Shown: in pieces, positions 24,734 through 33,213 of the stretch | Numbering within the stretch: position 1 is the first letter of the stretch | Layout: the number at the start of each line of letters is the position of its first letter | NCBI GenBank assembly: GCA_963788305.1 | Contig: CAWBGK010000012.1 | Span: 62,001 to 126,000 of the forward strand | Length of the DNA: 64,000 nt | Direction: 5' to 3' | From: UTCFX2 sp963788305 | Lineage (GTDB): Bacteria; Chloroflexota; Anaerolineae; Anaerolineales; UBA4823 | Made by a program: the position numbers and the translations under genes | The notes under the pieces: model-generated | Told to the model about the DNA's origin: nothing | What the model saw: the letters and a program-made list of their open reading frames with translations, nothing else | Databases searched by the model: none

Positions 24734-25888
24734 TCAGGGATTCGACCAGGTGTTCATCTGAATATTTAAAGTGCCGGTCGTGTCATTATAGCTGAGGACG
24801 CGGCTCCAACCGTACAACCCCTGATCTGTGCGATGACAGATGTACTGTCCCTGCGGGACGTTTCGCATAGCTACTGACACAGGACCAGGATTTGCTGAAA
24901 GGCATTGGGCGTAGGATGGCGCACTGTTTCCAAAACTGACCATACCGGCGCTGCCCAACGTGGATAGAAGCAGCCGACCCTGGGCATTCGGGATCAGGGT
25001 GATATCTTCTCCACCGTTGTTCGTCAAATTTGTATCAAGGTTGAGTTTGTCATTCGCGACCATCACGTTAGTGCCGCTCACGAGCACTGCAGGATCGTTC
25101 ACCTGGGTTGCTGCGTCAGGGGTATTGGTCACGGGTGTCGCCGTGCCGGGTGTGCCCGTACTGCCCGAGACAATGATCCGAACCCAGAACGGCGAGCTGC
25201 CGCCAGGACCGATCCCAAACCATGTACCTGCGGCATTCCGCAGCTTCCAGTTACCCTGGTAGCTTCCGGCTGATGATGGAGCGATCAGATCGACTGAAAT
25301 ATCTACGGTTTGACCGGGGTCAATCTGCTTGGGCACAGGGACGCTGTTTGGAGCGCTCATTGGCTCGCCGGAGAAGACCGCGATGGAATAATTCTTCGAC
25401 CACGAACAAGTTCCAGCATTGCGCAAACGCCAGACCTTGGTAAATGACTGACCTGGAGACATGCTGGTATCATCCGGTATGGTCACATCGATAGGGGAGC
25501 CTGCTTCTGCCTGGTCGCAAAGCCGGGTCGCAGTGGTTGGAGAGGTGGTCGATACCGGCATTTTTGTGGATGTTGGAGGACCAGCTGTCGGAGTACTGGC
25601 TGAGGCTGGTGTGTCCGATGGTTTAACAGTCGGCGAAGCTGGGGGAGTCAATGTTGCTGCATCCGTCAGGCGCGCCTGGATCGTCTCATACGCCTGTGTC
25701 ACATTGGCAGTTGCTGAAGCACTGCCTTGAAAACCTGGCATATTGCATCCGCTCGTTAGAACGACAATGATCAATGCAGCTGAGATTGCATGCTTGAGAA
25801 CGCTTGACTTCTTTAAAATAATTCGCAGGTCAGAAATTGAGAAACCATGATCATGGTCGCTTCGGAATCGATAAGAGGTTTTTCTCAT
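24734..25888 (-). CDS. Lipoprotein with NBR1-like Ig domain
   Basis: A 384-residue exported protein. A hydrophobic segment ending VVLTSGC gives a lipobox after an unusually long N-terminal region of about 48 residues. A Thr/Pro/Ser-rich linker follows (TPPASPTVKPSDTPASAS). The central domain reads DTSMSPGQSFTKVWRLRNAGTCSW, then VDLIAPSSAGSYQGNWKLRN, the bacterial NBR1-Ig-like (four-Trp) domain, which is common in Chloroflexota surface lipoproteins. The C-terminal part is a second beta-rich domain. The ATG at 25888 follows GAGGAAATTGG and overlaps the DUF951 stop by 4 bases. Ligand unknown. Confidence 0.75.
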   Translation of the reverse strand: MRKTSYRFRSDHDHGFSISDLRIILKKSSVLKHAISAALIIVVLTSGCNMPGFQGSASATANVTQAYETIQARLTDAATLTPPASPTVKPSDTPASASTPTAGPPTSTKMPVSTTSPTTATRLCDQAEAGSPIDVTIPDDTSMSPGQSFTKVWRLRNAGTCSWSKNYSIAVFSGEPMSAPNSVPVPKQIDPGQTVDISVDLIAPSSAGSYQGNWKLRNAAGTWFGIGPGGSSPFWVRIIVSGSTGTPGTATPVTNTPDAATQVNDPAVLVSGTNVMVANDKLNLDTNLTNNGGEDITLIPNAQGRLLLSTLGSAGMVSFGNSAPSYAQCLSANPGPVSVAMRNVPQGQYICHRTDQGLYGWSRVLSYNDTTGTLNIQMNTWSNP

Positions 25889-26082
25889 CCAATTTCCTCT
25901 TTGGGTTGAATTGTTTTTAGCCTCCGGGCGAGGGTCCGCCGGGTGAGGAGGACGCGCCGGCCGCAGCGCAGACACTCTAAACCGATATCTGCCCCCAACC
26001 GAACGATTTTCCATTCATAACTGCCGCAGGGGTGCGGTTTTCGCAGCCGAACCTGATCCTCCAGATGTAATTCCGGCAACAT
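25885..26082 (-). CDS. DUF951 family protein
   Basis: A small protein of about 65 residues, MLPELHLEDQVRLRKPHPC onward. It has the DUF951 pattern of basic HPCG, WKIVRLGADIGLECLRCGR (C-x2-C) and a basic C-terminus. The conserved His/Cys suggest zinc or nucleic-acid binding, but no function is established. The start at 26082 is chosen because a TATAAT at 26090-26095 lies seven bases before it, giving a leaderless message. The upstream ATG at 26091 overlaps that -10 box. Its stop overlaps the lipoprotein start (ATGA). Confidence 0.75.
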   Translation of the reverse strand: MLPELHLEDQVRLRKPHPCGSYEWKIVRLGADIGLECLRCGRRVLLTRRTLARRLKTIQPKEEIG

Positions 26083-26089
26083 AAACGGC

Positions 26090-26098
26090 ATTATAACA
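26090..26098 (-). promoter_or_regulatory. Extended -10 promoter of the DUF951 gene
   Basis: The minus strand reads TGTTATAAT. The expected transcription start near 26083 coincides with the ATG at 26082, so the transcript is probably leaderless. Confidence 0.6.
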
Positions 26099-26158
26099 CG
26101 CACCTGCACTGGCAATTCGCCTGAGACCGGATGGTATAATGAGCCGCGGAGGAAATCT

Positions 26159-26809
26159 ATGTTAGGCTTGGATCCAGCAACACTGATCTCAAGAATGATC
26201 GTGCTGATTGTCGCATTCACGATCCATGAATTTGCGCATGCCTGGGTTGCGACACGCTATGGGGATACCACACCGCAGCAGAACGGAAGGCTGACACTGA
26301 ATCCGCTTGCCCACCTCGATCCGATGGGCTCGCTTATGCTCCTTTTCGTTGGGTTTGGATGGGCAAAGCCTGTGCCTGTAAATCCATACATCTTGGGCCG
26401 ACGCTCCTCAGCAGCTCTAATGTGGGTTTCACTGGCTGGTCCCCTCTCGAACCTAGGAATGGCTGTCCTCGCAGCGATCCCTTTCCGGCTGGGTCTGGTG
26501 TCACCCGCCGGAGCTTTTTTACCGAGTGAGACATTTTTTCCGAGTCTTGAGAAAATTCTCTATGAGTTTGTCACGATCAATCTGCTTTTGATGCTGTTCA
26601 ACCTGATCCCGCTCGCACCCCTGGATGGAGAGAAGGTTGCAGAATATCTCTTGCCGCCGAATCTCTCCAGGCAGTACGACCAGATTCGACCCTATGGGCC
26701 GATAATTTTGATCGTACTTGTCCTTGTTGGCCCGATGGTCGGGCTTGATATCATCAGCTGGATCATCCTCCCGCCGCTGAGAGCTTTGTTTGGCTTACTG
26801 GTAGGTTGA
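26159..26809 (+). CDS. Site-2 protease family zinc metalloprotease (M50)
   Basis: A 216-residue intramembrane protease. The zinc motif HEFAH is at residues 23-27 within the first membrane helix, and the third ligand Asp is in NLIPLAPLDGEKV near residue 158. Four to five helices in total fit the small Rip/SpoIVFB-like M50 group without a PDZ domain. The start follows GGAGGAAATCT. TATAAT lies at 26134-26139, divergent from the DUF951 promoter. The next gene (HD domain) starts 4 bases after the stop. Confidence 0.88.
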   Translation: MLGLDPATLISRMIVLIVAFTIHEFAHAWVATRYGDTTPQQNGRLTLNPLAHLDPMGSLMLLFVGFGWAKPVPVNPYILGRRSSAALMWVSLAGPLSNLGMAVLAAIPFRLGLVSPAGAFLPSETFFPSLEKILYEFVTINLLLMLFNLIPLAPLDGEKVAEYLLPPNLSRQYDQIRPYGPIILIVLVLVGPMVGLDIISWIILPPLRALFGLLVG

Positions 26810-26813
26810 GGAG

Positions 26814-27338
26814 TTGCGCCCGATTTACCGCGCTCGCCAGTTCTGGAAAACCCTGAGACCCGCTCCTCGATCGAAACAATTGGAGCGGGCAAAAGACCAC
26901 TTAACACCGGAGCTGATGAACCTTTTTTTGAAACAGCACCCTAGCGAGCAAGCACATAGCCTTCACATATTTAATAAGCTGTGTGAATTTGATGAAAAAT
27001 CGCCGGATTTGCTGGCTGCTGCGCTCCTACATGATGTTGGCAAAAGCCGGATACCAATGGCGGCATGGGAACGGGTGGTTGTAGTTGTGGGACAGAAGCT
27101 GTTTCCCGCTCTGGCTCAACGCTGGGGGCAGTCGGAACCGATAGGAATGAGACGGGCGTTTGTAGTTGCCAAACGGCACCCGGAGTGGGGGGCAGAAATG
27201 GCTCGTGAAGCTGGGGCTTCGAGATTGTGCGTTCGATTAATTCGTTATCATCAAGAACCGCTTAAAGCTGATCCAGGAGCTGATCCCTTAGAATACAGCT
27301 TACTCTTGCGCCTGCATCAGGCAGACGACGAAAGTTGA
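26814..27338 (+). CDS. HD-domain phosphohydrolase-like protein
   Basis: A 174-residue protein with the HD-domain sequence HSLHIFNKLCE (first His), LLAAALLHDVGKSRIP (HD) and a later RHPEWGAEMAREAG plus IRYHQ. This is the HD/HDIG metal-dependent phosphohydrolase pattern, acting on nucleotides or cyclic nucleotides in characterised relatives. It begins with TTG at 26814 after TTGAGGAG. It lies in a run of closely spaced genes from the M50 protease to the prephenate dehydrogenase. Substrate unknown. Confidence 0.8.
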   Translation: MRPIYRARQFWKTLRPAPRSKQLERAKDHLTPELMNLFLKQHPSEQAHSLHIFNKLCEFDEKSPDLLAAALLHDVGKSRIPMAAWERVVVVVGQKLFPALAQRWGQSEPIGMRRAFVVAKRHPEWGAEMAREAGASRLCVRLIRYHQEPLKADPGADPLEYSLLLRLHQADDES

Positions 27339-27347
27339 GGAGAGGAT

Positions 27348-28334
27348 ATGCCGGTAAACATCGTTATTGTTGGGTTAGGGCAAATTGGAGCATCATTCGG
27401 GCTTGCGCTCGGCGAAAAGAAAGATTTGGTCCTGCGTACAGGACACGACCAGGACGTCAAAACCGCTCGCCAGGCAGAGAAATTAGGGGCAGTGGACCGA
27501 ATTGAAAAAAACCTGCCTAAAGCAGTAAGGGATGCTGATCTTACGCTTGTCTGCCTCCCGTTAGACCAGATTCGCCAAACGCTGGAGATCATCGGCCCGG
27601 TACTTAAAGAAGGCGCGGTGGTCATGGACACTGGGATGGCAAAAGAGGCAGCGGCTGCCTGGGCAAAAGAGCTGCTCCCTGCAGGGCGATTTTATGTCGG
27701 ATTGACACCTGTAATCAACCCGGACTACCTGCATGGAACGGATTTTGGGATCGAAGGGGCTCGTTCAGATTTATTCAAGAAAGGCTTGATTGGGATCGTG
27801 TCCCCTCCGCAGACCGATTCCGGGGCGATCAAGCTTGCAGCCGACCTGACACGCCTGGTAGGGGCGGATCCGCTTTTTGCAGACCCGGTTGAGATTGATG
27901 GATTAATGTCAGCCACCCATCTCCTACCGCAGCTTTTGGCTGCAGCTATGCTCAACGCAACGATCGATCAACCCGGTTGGCGTGAGGCGCAAAAGCTGGC
28001 AGGACGCGCCTTTGCAGAAGCAAGCGAGCCGGTTCTCGAATCAAGCGAAGCGCCTCCGCTTGCTAAAGCTGCGATCTTGAATCGCGAAAATATGCTGAGG
28101 CTGATAGACAGCCTGGCTGCCGGGCTGCAGTTAATTCGGGGCGATATCGATGCTGAGGATGAAATCTCCCTCACTACTCGCCTGGAAAGAGCTCGTCAGG
28201 GACGGCTCAAATGGTGGGCAGATAGAAAATCTGGGAATTTAATGCTAGAAACAATGTCTGATGTAGAGCTCCCGGAAAACCCTGGAGTGATGGATCGGCT
28301 GTTTGGGATACGAAAAAGACCTAAGATAAAATAA
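27348..28334 (+). CDS. Prephenate dehydrogenase family protein
   Basis: A 328-residue NAD(P)-dependent dehydrogenase. The Rossmann motif is GLGQIGASFGLAL at the N-terminus, followed by LVCLPLDQIRQTLE and VVMDTGMAKE. The family oxidatively decarboxylates prephenate in tyrosine synthesis (TyrA). The family's conserved catalytic His is not obvious here: the usual HP(M)AG region reads GLTPVINPDYLHGTDFG. The exact substrate should therefore be treated with caution. A good ribosome binding site (GAGGAGAGG) precedes the ATG. Confidence 0.7.
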   Translation: MPVNIVIVGLGQIGASFGLALGEKKDLVLRTGHDQDVKTARQAEKLGAVDRIEKNLPKAVRDADLTLVCLPLDQIRQTLEIIGPVLKEGAVVMDTGMAKEAAAAWAKELLPAGRFYVGLTPVINPDYLHGTDFGIEGARSDLFKKGLIGIVSPPQTDSGAIKLAADLTRLVGADPLFADPVEIDGLMSATHLLPQLLAAAMLNATIDQPGWREAQKLAGRAFAEASEPVLESSEAPPLAKAAILNRENMLRLIDSLAAGLQLIRGDIDAEDEISLTTRLERARQGRLKWWADRKSGNLMLETMSDVELPENPGVMDRLFGIRKRPKIK

Positions 28335-28367
28335 TGATTGATGAGCTGAAATTGAAGGAAAGGACCT

Positions 28368-29552
28368 ATGTCTGCAAACCTGCAATGGATTGAACGCGAG
28401 TTGAATAATCTGCATGATGCCGGACTCTACAACCGGATCCGCACGCTGGGATCGCCGCAAGGCGCCTGGCTGACGGTGGATGGAAAAAGGGTCCTGAATT
28501 TTTGCTCAAACAACTATCTTGGTCTGGCAAACCATCCGCGCATGCTGGAAGCTGCCCGGGCTGCAATGGAACGCTTTGGTCTTGGTCCTGCTGCGGTTCG
28601 AACGATTGCGGGGACGATGGAGCTGCACCTGGAGCTGGAAAGACGGATGGCTGCGTTTAAAGGGGTCGAATCTACCATCTCGCTCCAATCCGGTTTTACC
28701 GCGAACCTGGCAACCATCCCGGCTTTGGTCGGAAAAGAAGATGCGATCTTTTCAGATGAGCTGAACCACGCCAGCATTATTGATGGCAGCCGGCTTTCAG
28801 GGGCGCAGATCATCCGCTATGCCCACTGCGATCCATTGGACCTCAAGCGCCTCCTCGAAGAACAGCGCAGCAAATTCCACCGCGCTCTGGTGATTACCGA
28901 TGGGGTATTCAGCATGGACGGGGATGTCGCTCCGCTCGATCAGATCTATGATGTTGTTAAGCAATTCGATGCAGTTCTGATGGTGGATGACGCCCACGGT
29001 GAGGGGGTGTTGGGAAAAGGCGGTCGCGGTATCGTGGATCATTATGGATTGCACGGCAAGGTAGATGTCGAAGTCGGCACACTCTCGAAGGCTTTTGGAG
29101 TCGTCGGTGGAGTTGTGGCTGGCAATCCGCTGGTCGTCGAGTGGCTGCGCCAGCGCGGCCGTCCCTTCTTGTTCTCATCCGCGATGACCGTCCCGGATAC
29201 AGCAGCCTGCATCGCAGCCCTGGATATCCTCGAGGAATCAACCGCGCTGGTGGATAAATTATGGGAAAACACTCGCGTTTTCAAAGCCGAGATGAAATTG
29301 ATGGGTTTTGATACCGGTAAAAGTGTCACTCCGATCACGCCTGTGATGTTAGGCGAGGCATCGTTAGCCCAGCAGTTCAGTCGGGAGCTGTTCGAGAACG
29401 GAGTCTTTGGTATGGCTCTTGGCTTTCCTACCGTGCCGAAAGGCAAGGCGCGCATTCGGGTGATGATCTCAGCTTCCCATGAAAAAGAAGACCTGGAACG
29501 GGGGCTGGAGATATTCCGAAAAGTAGGGCACGGATTGGGTGTGCTTCAATAG
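28368..29552 (+). CDS. kbl: Glycine C-acetyltransferase / AONS-type alpha-oxoamine synthase
   Basis: A 394-residue PLP enzyme of the alpha-oxoamine synthase family. The conserved segments are VLNFCSNNYLGLANHPRM, GPAAVRTIAGTMELHLELE, DELNHASIIDG, LMVDDAHGEGVLG and the PLP-lysine motif GTLSKAFGVVGG. The family includes 2-amino-3-ketobutyrate CoA ligase (Kbl, threonine breakdown) and BioF (biotin). The segment SNNYLGL and overall length favour Kbl, but BioF cannot be excluded without alignment. RBS AAGGAAAGG. Confidence 0.82.
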   Translation: MSANLQWIERELNNLHDAGLYNRIRTLGSPQGAWLTVDGKRVLNFCSNNYLGLANHPRMLEAARAAMERFGLGPAAVRTIAGTMELHLELERRMAAFKGVESTISLQSGFTANLATIPALVGKEDAIFSDELNHASIIDGSRLSGAQIIRYAHCDPLDLKRLLEEQRSKFHRALVITDGVFSMDGDVAPLDQIYDVVKQFDAVLMVDDAHGEGVLGKGGRGIVDHYGLHGKVDVEVGTLSKAFGVVGGVVAGNPLVVEWLRQRGRPFLFSSAMTVPDTAACIAALDILEESTALVDKLWENTRVFKAEMKLMGFDTGKSVTPITPVMLGEASLAQQFSRELFENGVFGMALGFPTVPKGKARIRVMISASHEKEDLERGLEIFRKVGHGLGVLQ

Positions 29553-29586
29553 CTGGATGAATTAATTACGGCCGGATGAAATAAAG

Positions 29587-29613
29587 GTGGGCGGCTGGAA
29601 AACGGCCGCCCAC
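29587..29613 (-). terminator. Terminator hairpin for the small Cys-rich gene
   Basis: GTGGGCGGC (29587-29595) pairs with GCCGCCCAC (29605-29613), a perfect 9-bp GC-rich stem. On the minus strand it is followed by CTTTATTTC, so it most likely ends the leftward transcript from 29889. Confidence 0.6.
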
Positions 29614-29658
29614 TGGCTGTGCCCGCCTGGATAGGCGTTGGTGAATGGACCGAGGGGA

Positions 29659-29889
29659 TTAGAGCAATTCACTGAAAGGATCAATTGCCGGGTTCGTACC
29701 AGCCCACTGGCAGCTCGCCCGATCGTCCTGGTTGCAATCCATGCCCTGCGAGCAGCGGTGAGCCAGGACGCGCGGCGCTGGATCGGGTAAAAAATCTGCC
29801 GGGTGAACGACCTGAGCTTCAAGGGAAACTTGCTGGTCGATATGTTGGCAGTGACAGGTTTTCAACACTTCCCAAGTTTTCGTCGACAT
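29659..29889 (-). CDS. Small Cys/His-rich conserved protein
   Basis: A 76-residue protein with cysteines in CHCQH near residues 12-16, in RCSQGMDCNQ near 45-54 and in RASCQW near 58-62, the last followed by GTNPAIDPF. The spacing suggests a metal site. The start is well supported by TGGAGGTGCCTG just before the ATG. A -10 box (TATAAT, 29924-29929 on the minus strand) and a terminator frame it as a monocistronic gene. I cannot name a family. Confidence 0.65.
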   Translation of the reverse strand: MSTKTWEVLKTCHCQHIDQQVSLEAQVVHPADFLPDPAPRVLAHRCSQGMDCNQDDRASCQWAGTNPAIDPFSELL

Positions 29890-30215
29890 CAGGCACCTCC
29901 ATTTTTGTATGGTTAATAACTTAATTATAACCGCTGATTATGGCTGCCGGAAGTGTCAGCGGATATTTCTTACTATCGGTGTGGAAGTAAATTGATTGTG
30001 GCTTAGAAAAATAGACGATTTAGAATCTTGACAGGACTGCTCCCATACGTATAATCGAATGATATTTTTGGTCGAATCCTAGAAAATATGTTACGATTAA
30101 CCAATTAATCGAGAGGAGGTGGTTGTTCAGCACGGAAGAGGAACGATCCGTTTTTGGACCAGTAATTTGTGGTGAATTAAGGATGAGCAAACGATTTATT
30201 CTGAGGAGGAGAAAG
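29890..30215. other. Divergent intergenic region with 5' UTR of the importer operon
   Basis: This 326-base gap holds the minus-strand -10 box of the small Cys-rich gene, the strong promoter of the importer operon (30028-30055) and an untranslated leader of about 150 bases. The leader contains the inverted repeat CGATTAA (30094-30100) / TTAATCG (30105-30111), followed at once by GAGAGGAGGTGG. That purine block is a second Shine-Dalgarno-like site far from the true start. Confidence 0.5.
30028..30055 (+). promoter_or_regulatory. Consensus promoter of the Dpp-type importer operon
   Basis: TTGACA at 30028-30033, a 16-base spacer and TATAAT at 30050-30055: both hexamers match the sigma-70 consensus exactly. 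It is the strongest promoter I see in the window and fits the high expression expected of a binding protein. Confidence 0.8.
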
Positions 30216-32024
30216 ATGATTGGAAAGAAGCTATACACTGTTGGGGCATTTGTGCTGCTGTTCAGCATGGTCCTTGGCGCATGCGCGCCTGCAGCCACGC
30301 CAGCCCCTGTCATGACCGAAGCTCCGGCTCCGGCTGCGACTGAACCGCCTGCGCCGGCAGCGACTGAAGCCCCGGTAATGACCGAAGCGCCTGTGATGAC
30401 TGAAGCGCCGGTGATGACCGAAGAACCCGTAATGGAAAAATCCACTTTCATTTTCGGACGCGGGCCTGACTCTGTTGGTTTAGACCTTGCGATTGTGACC
30501 GACGGCGATTCTACTCGCGTCGCCGGGCAGATCGTTGAGGGTCTCTACACCTTTGCTGATGGAACCACTGAACCAATTCCGGCGCTCGCTGAAGAATGCG
30601 CGGCGAATGAAGATGCAACAGAATGGACCTGTAAGCTGCGCCAGGGTGTCAAATTCCATGACGGCACTGATTTTAACGCCGATGCAGTGATCTTCAACTT
30701 CGAGCGCTGGCGTTTCACGACCAACCCCTATCACTTCGAGAGCCAGGTTTTCGAGTATTATGAGGCCATGTGGGGTGGTTTTGATGATGCCAGTATGATC
30801 ACATCGCTCGAAAAAGTTGATGACTCCACGGTCAAATTTACACTGAGCGCATCGATGGCGCCTTTCCTTGCGAATCTAGCAATGGATTTCTTCGCAATTT
30901 CCAGCCCTGCTGCGATCGAGGCGAATGGTGAAGACTACGGCACACCCAGCGTCGGTGCTGTTGGAACCGGCCCGTTCAAGTTCGTCGAATGGGTGGAAGG
31001 CGACCATATCACTGTCGTAGCTAATGAAGAGTATTGGGGCGGCCGGCCCAAGCTGGATGAGATCATCTGGCGTGTGATCCCGGACGACTCTGCTCGCTTT
31101 CTGGCTTTGAAGTCGGGTGAAATTCATGGACTGGAGCAGGTAACCTCAGAAGATCTTGGGGCTGCCCAGAATGATTCTGACCTGCAGGTGCTTTTTAAGC
31201 CGCCTCTGAACACGGTCTATCTGGCCTTCAATTATCGCGTCAAAGAATTACAGGATCCGAAAATCCGCGAAGCAATTGCCCACGCGATCAACAAGGAAGC
31301 CCTGGTTGAAAACTTCTGGGGTGTTTCTGGACAGGCTGCAAAGACTCTGATCCCGTCCTCGATGTGGGGCTTTAACGATGCAATTGAAGATTTTGCTTAT
31401 GATCCTGAGCTCTCTAAGCAACTGTTAGCTGAAGCGGGCTTCCCGGATGGTATCAGCGAGCAGACGATTGCTGAAGATATCACCGATGCGGATGGAAACG
31501 TTGTGTTCAAGGCTGGAGATAAGATGCCTTTGCGGTTCTACTACATCCCGGCAACCCGTTTCTACATCTCGAGCCCGAAGGAAGTCGGCGAAGCAATTGC
31601 CGCTGACCTGGCAAACGCTGGGATCAACGTCGAGCTGTACCTCGAAGGCGACTGGGCAACCTATCTTGGCGCTCGCCGAGAAGGTCGTTTGGCTGGAATG
31701 TATATGTTGGGTTGGGGCGGCGACAATGGCGACCCGGACAACTTCACAGGATACTTCTTCGGCGGCGCAGCTGAACCGATCGCACGTGAAGGCTGGTATC
31801 AGAATCCGGCATTGGCTGATTTGCTTCTAAAAGCCTTGACTACACCACTGCAGGCGGATCGCGAACCCATGTATAAAGAAGCTGACCAGATGCTGCATGA
31901 TGAAATCGCTCGTGTTTGGTTGGTTCACCAGGCAACTCCGATCATCTTGAGCGCGATGGTAAAAGGCTACCAGCCTCAGGCAGTAGATGCAGACAACTAC
32001 AAGAACATCGAGTTCATTAAGTAA
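30216..32024 (+). CDS. Peptide/nickel-type ABC transporter substrate-binding lipoprotein
   Basis: A 602-residue SBP family 5 lipoprotein. The signal ends in SMVLGAC (lipobox). A Pro/Ala/Thr linker with repeated APVMTE units follows. The mature protein shows the normal family order: GRGPDSVGLDLAIVTDGD, PALAEECAANED, WTCKLRQGVKFHDG (the family signature), VGTGPFKFVEWVEGD, EYWGG, KIREAIAHAINKEAL and, near the end, LGWGGDNGDPDN. The ATG at 30216 follows GAGGAGGAGAAAG. It captures oligopeptides or similar solutes outside the membrane for the permeases downstream. It is separated from them by a strong hairpin. Confidence 0.93.
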   Translation: MIGKKLYTVGAFVLLFSMVLGACAPAATPAPVMTEAPAPAATEPPAPAATEAPVMTEAPVMTEAPVMTEEPVMEKSTFIFGRGPDSVGLDLAIVTDGDSTRVAGQIVEGLYTFADGTTEPIPALAEECAANEDATEWTCKLRQGVKFHDGTDFNADAVIFNFERWRFTTNPYHFESQVFEYYEAMWGGFDDASMITSLEKVDDSTVKFTLSASMAPFLANLAMDFFAISSPAAIEANGEDYGTPSVGAVGTGPFKFVEWVEGDHITVVANEEYWGGRPKLDEIIWRVIPDDSARFLALKSGEIHGLEQVTSEDLGAAQNDSDLQVLFKPPLNTVYLAFNYRVKELQDPKIREAIAHAINKEALVENFWGVSGQAAKTLIPSSMWGFNDAIEDFAYDPELSKQLLAEAGFPDGISEQTIAEDITDADGNVVFKAGDKMPLRFYYIPATRFYISSPKEVGEAIAADLANAGINVELYLEGDWATYLGARREGRLAGMYMLGWGGDNGDPDNFTGYFFGGAAEPIAREGWYQNPALADLLLKALTTPLQADREPMYKEADQMLHDEIARVWLVHQATPIILSAMVKGYQPQAVDADNYKNIEFIK

Positions 32025-32027
32025 GAT

Positions 32028-32068
32028 TGCAGATTATCTAGCCAGATGACTGCAGATTATCTAGCCAG
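32028..32068. repeat. Two 18-bp direct repeats
   Basis: TGCAGATTATCTAGCCAG occurs at 32028-32045 and again at 32051-32068, directly after the binding-protein stop codon. The copies are identical and 23 bases apart, so they are either a recent slippage duplication or a binding site. Confidence 0.75.
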
Positions 32069-32098
32069 CGTAAGCGGTTAGATAGAAGTAAATCAACT

Positions 32099-32129
32099 CT
32101 ATGGGGGATGGGTTCTCCATCCCCCATAG
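32099..32129 (+). promoter_or_regulatory. Perfect 13-bp hairpin between binding-protein and permease genes
   Basis: CTATGGGGGATGG (32099-32111) and CCATCCCCCATAG (32117-32129) form a perfect stem with a 5-base loop. No T-run follows, so it should block 3' exonucleases or partly pause transcription, allowing more binding protein than permease to be made, as known for similar hairpins in other importer operons. Confidence 0.75.
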
Positions 32130-32151
32130 ATATTCTCTAAGGGAGGCGCCT

Positions 32152-33204
32152 GTGGCCCGTTATATTTTCCGGCGGCTACTTTCTGTAATCCCAACGCTTA
32201 TTGGTGTAACTTTTGTAATATTCATGTTCCAGCGCCTGATCCCGGGCGATCCGGCGGTTGCAATGTTAGGCGAGCATGCGGCAAAAGAGAACGTCGAACG
32301 TATCCGCGAGCAGCTTGGCTTAAATCGACCGGCTTTTCTCGATCGCGATGCGCTGGCTGAAGGTGATATCTCTAAATTCTTTGACACCCAATACTTCCGT
32401 TACCTTGGTCGATTGCTGCGCTTAGATCTGGGCGATTCAATCCACAGACGAATCCCAGTAGCAGAAACACTGGGTCTGCGCTTCCCGGCGACGGTAGAGT
32501 TGGCGCTGCTGGCTATGTCCATCGCCATCATCATCGGTATCCCAGTGGGGATTGCCTCGGCTGCAAGACGCAACTCTGCATTAGATGGAGTGAGCATGGT
32601 AGGCTCGCTGATCGGCGTCTCAATGCCAATCTTCTGGTTGGGGCTGATGGAGATTATGTTGTTTTCGGTAATTTTGGGGTGGCTGCCTTCTGCCGGAAGA
32701 TTAAGCGCGGGGATCGAGATTACTCCGATTACGAATTTATACCTGGTTGACAGCCTGCTGACAGGGAACATAGAAGGTTTTATCGACGCCTTCAAACATA
32801 TCATCATGCCTGCGATTGCCCTTGCAACGATCCCGATGGCAATCATTGCTCGAATGACTCGATCGAGCATGCTGGATGTGCTGCAGGAAGATTATATTCG
32901 GACTGCAACAGCCAAGGGCATGGATGAGCGGGTTGTCCTTTTTCGGCACGCGCTGAAGAATGCTTTTTTACCGGTGATAACGATCATCGGCATCCAGGCT
33001 GGCACCCTGATGGCCGGTGCAGTGCTTACCGAGACGATCTTTGCCTGGCCTGGGATCGGCAAATGGGTCTATGACGCAATTCTTGGCCGCGATTACCCGA
33101 TCGTACAGGGTGGGACGCTGTTGATCGCAATTATTTTTGTTTTCGTTAATTTACTTGTTGATATTTCATACGCGCTGCTGGACCCGCGCATCCATTACGA
33201 TTGA
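32152..33204 (+). CDS. ABC transporter permease, DppB type
   Basis: A 350-residue permease with six helices. It begins with GTG at 32152 (VARYIFRRLLSVIPTLIG), preceded by GGGAGG. The first helix and following GDPAVAMLG are typical of DppB/OppB. The cytoplasmic EAA loop reads TATAKGMDERVVLFRHALKNAFLP. A periplasmic loop of about 100 residues follows helix 1. It pairs with the DppC-type permease whose ATG lies 10 bases after the stop. Confidence 0.9.
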   Translation: MARYIFRRLLSVIPTLIGVTFVIFMFQRLIPGDPAVAMLGEHAAKENVERIREQLGLNRPAFLDRDALAEGDISKFFDTQYFRYLGRLLRLDLGDSIHRRIPVAETLGLRFPATVELALLAMSIAIIIGIPVGIASAARRNSALDGVSMVGSLIGVSMPIFWLGLMEIMLFSVILGWLPSAGRLSAGIEITPITNLYLVDSLLTGNIEGFIDAFKHIIMPAIALATIPMAIIARMTRSSMLDVLQEDYIRTATAKGMDERVVLFRHALKNAFLPVITIIGIQAGTLMAGAVLTETIFAWPGIGKWVYDAILGRDYPIVQGGTLLIAIIFVFVNLLVDISYALLDPRIHYD

Positions 33205-33213
33205 GGCAATGGC

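Noticed and set aside
30123..30215. TTG start of the first binding protein with 31 extra residues
   Set aside because: The added residues are charged and precede a normal lipoprotein signal; the ATG at 30216 has a much better ribosome binding site and signal-peptide layout.
30020..30451. Minus-strand ORF with repeated VITGAS units
   Set aside because: It is the reverse reading of the APVMTE linker of the binding protein plus its leader, and has no homology or start signals.
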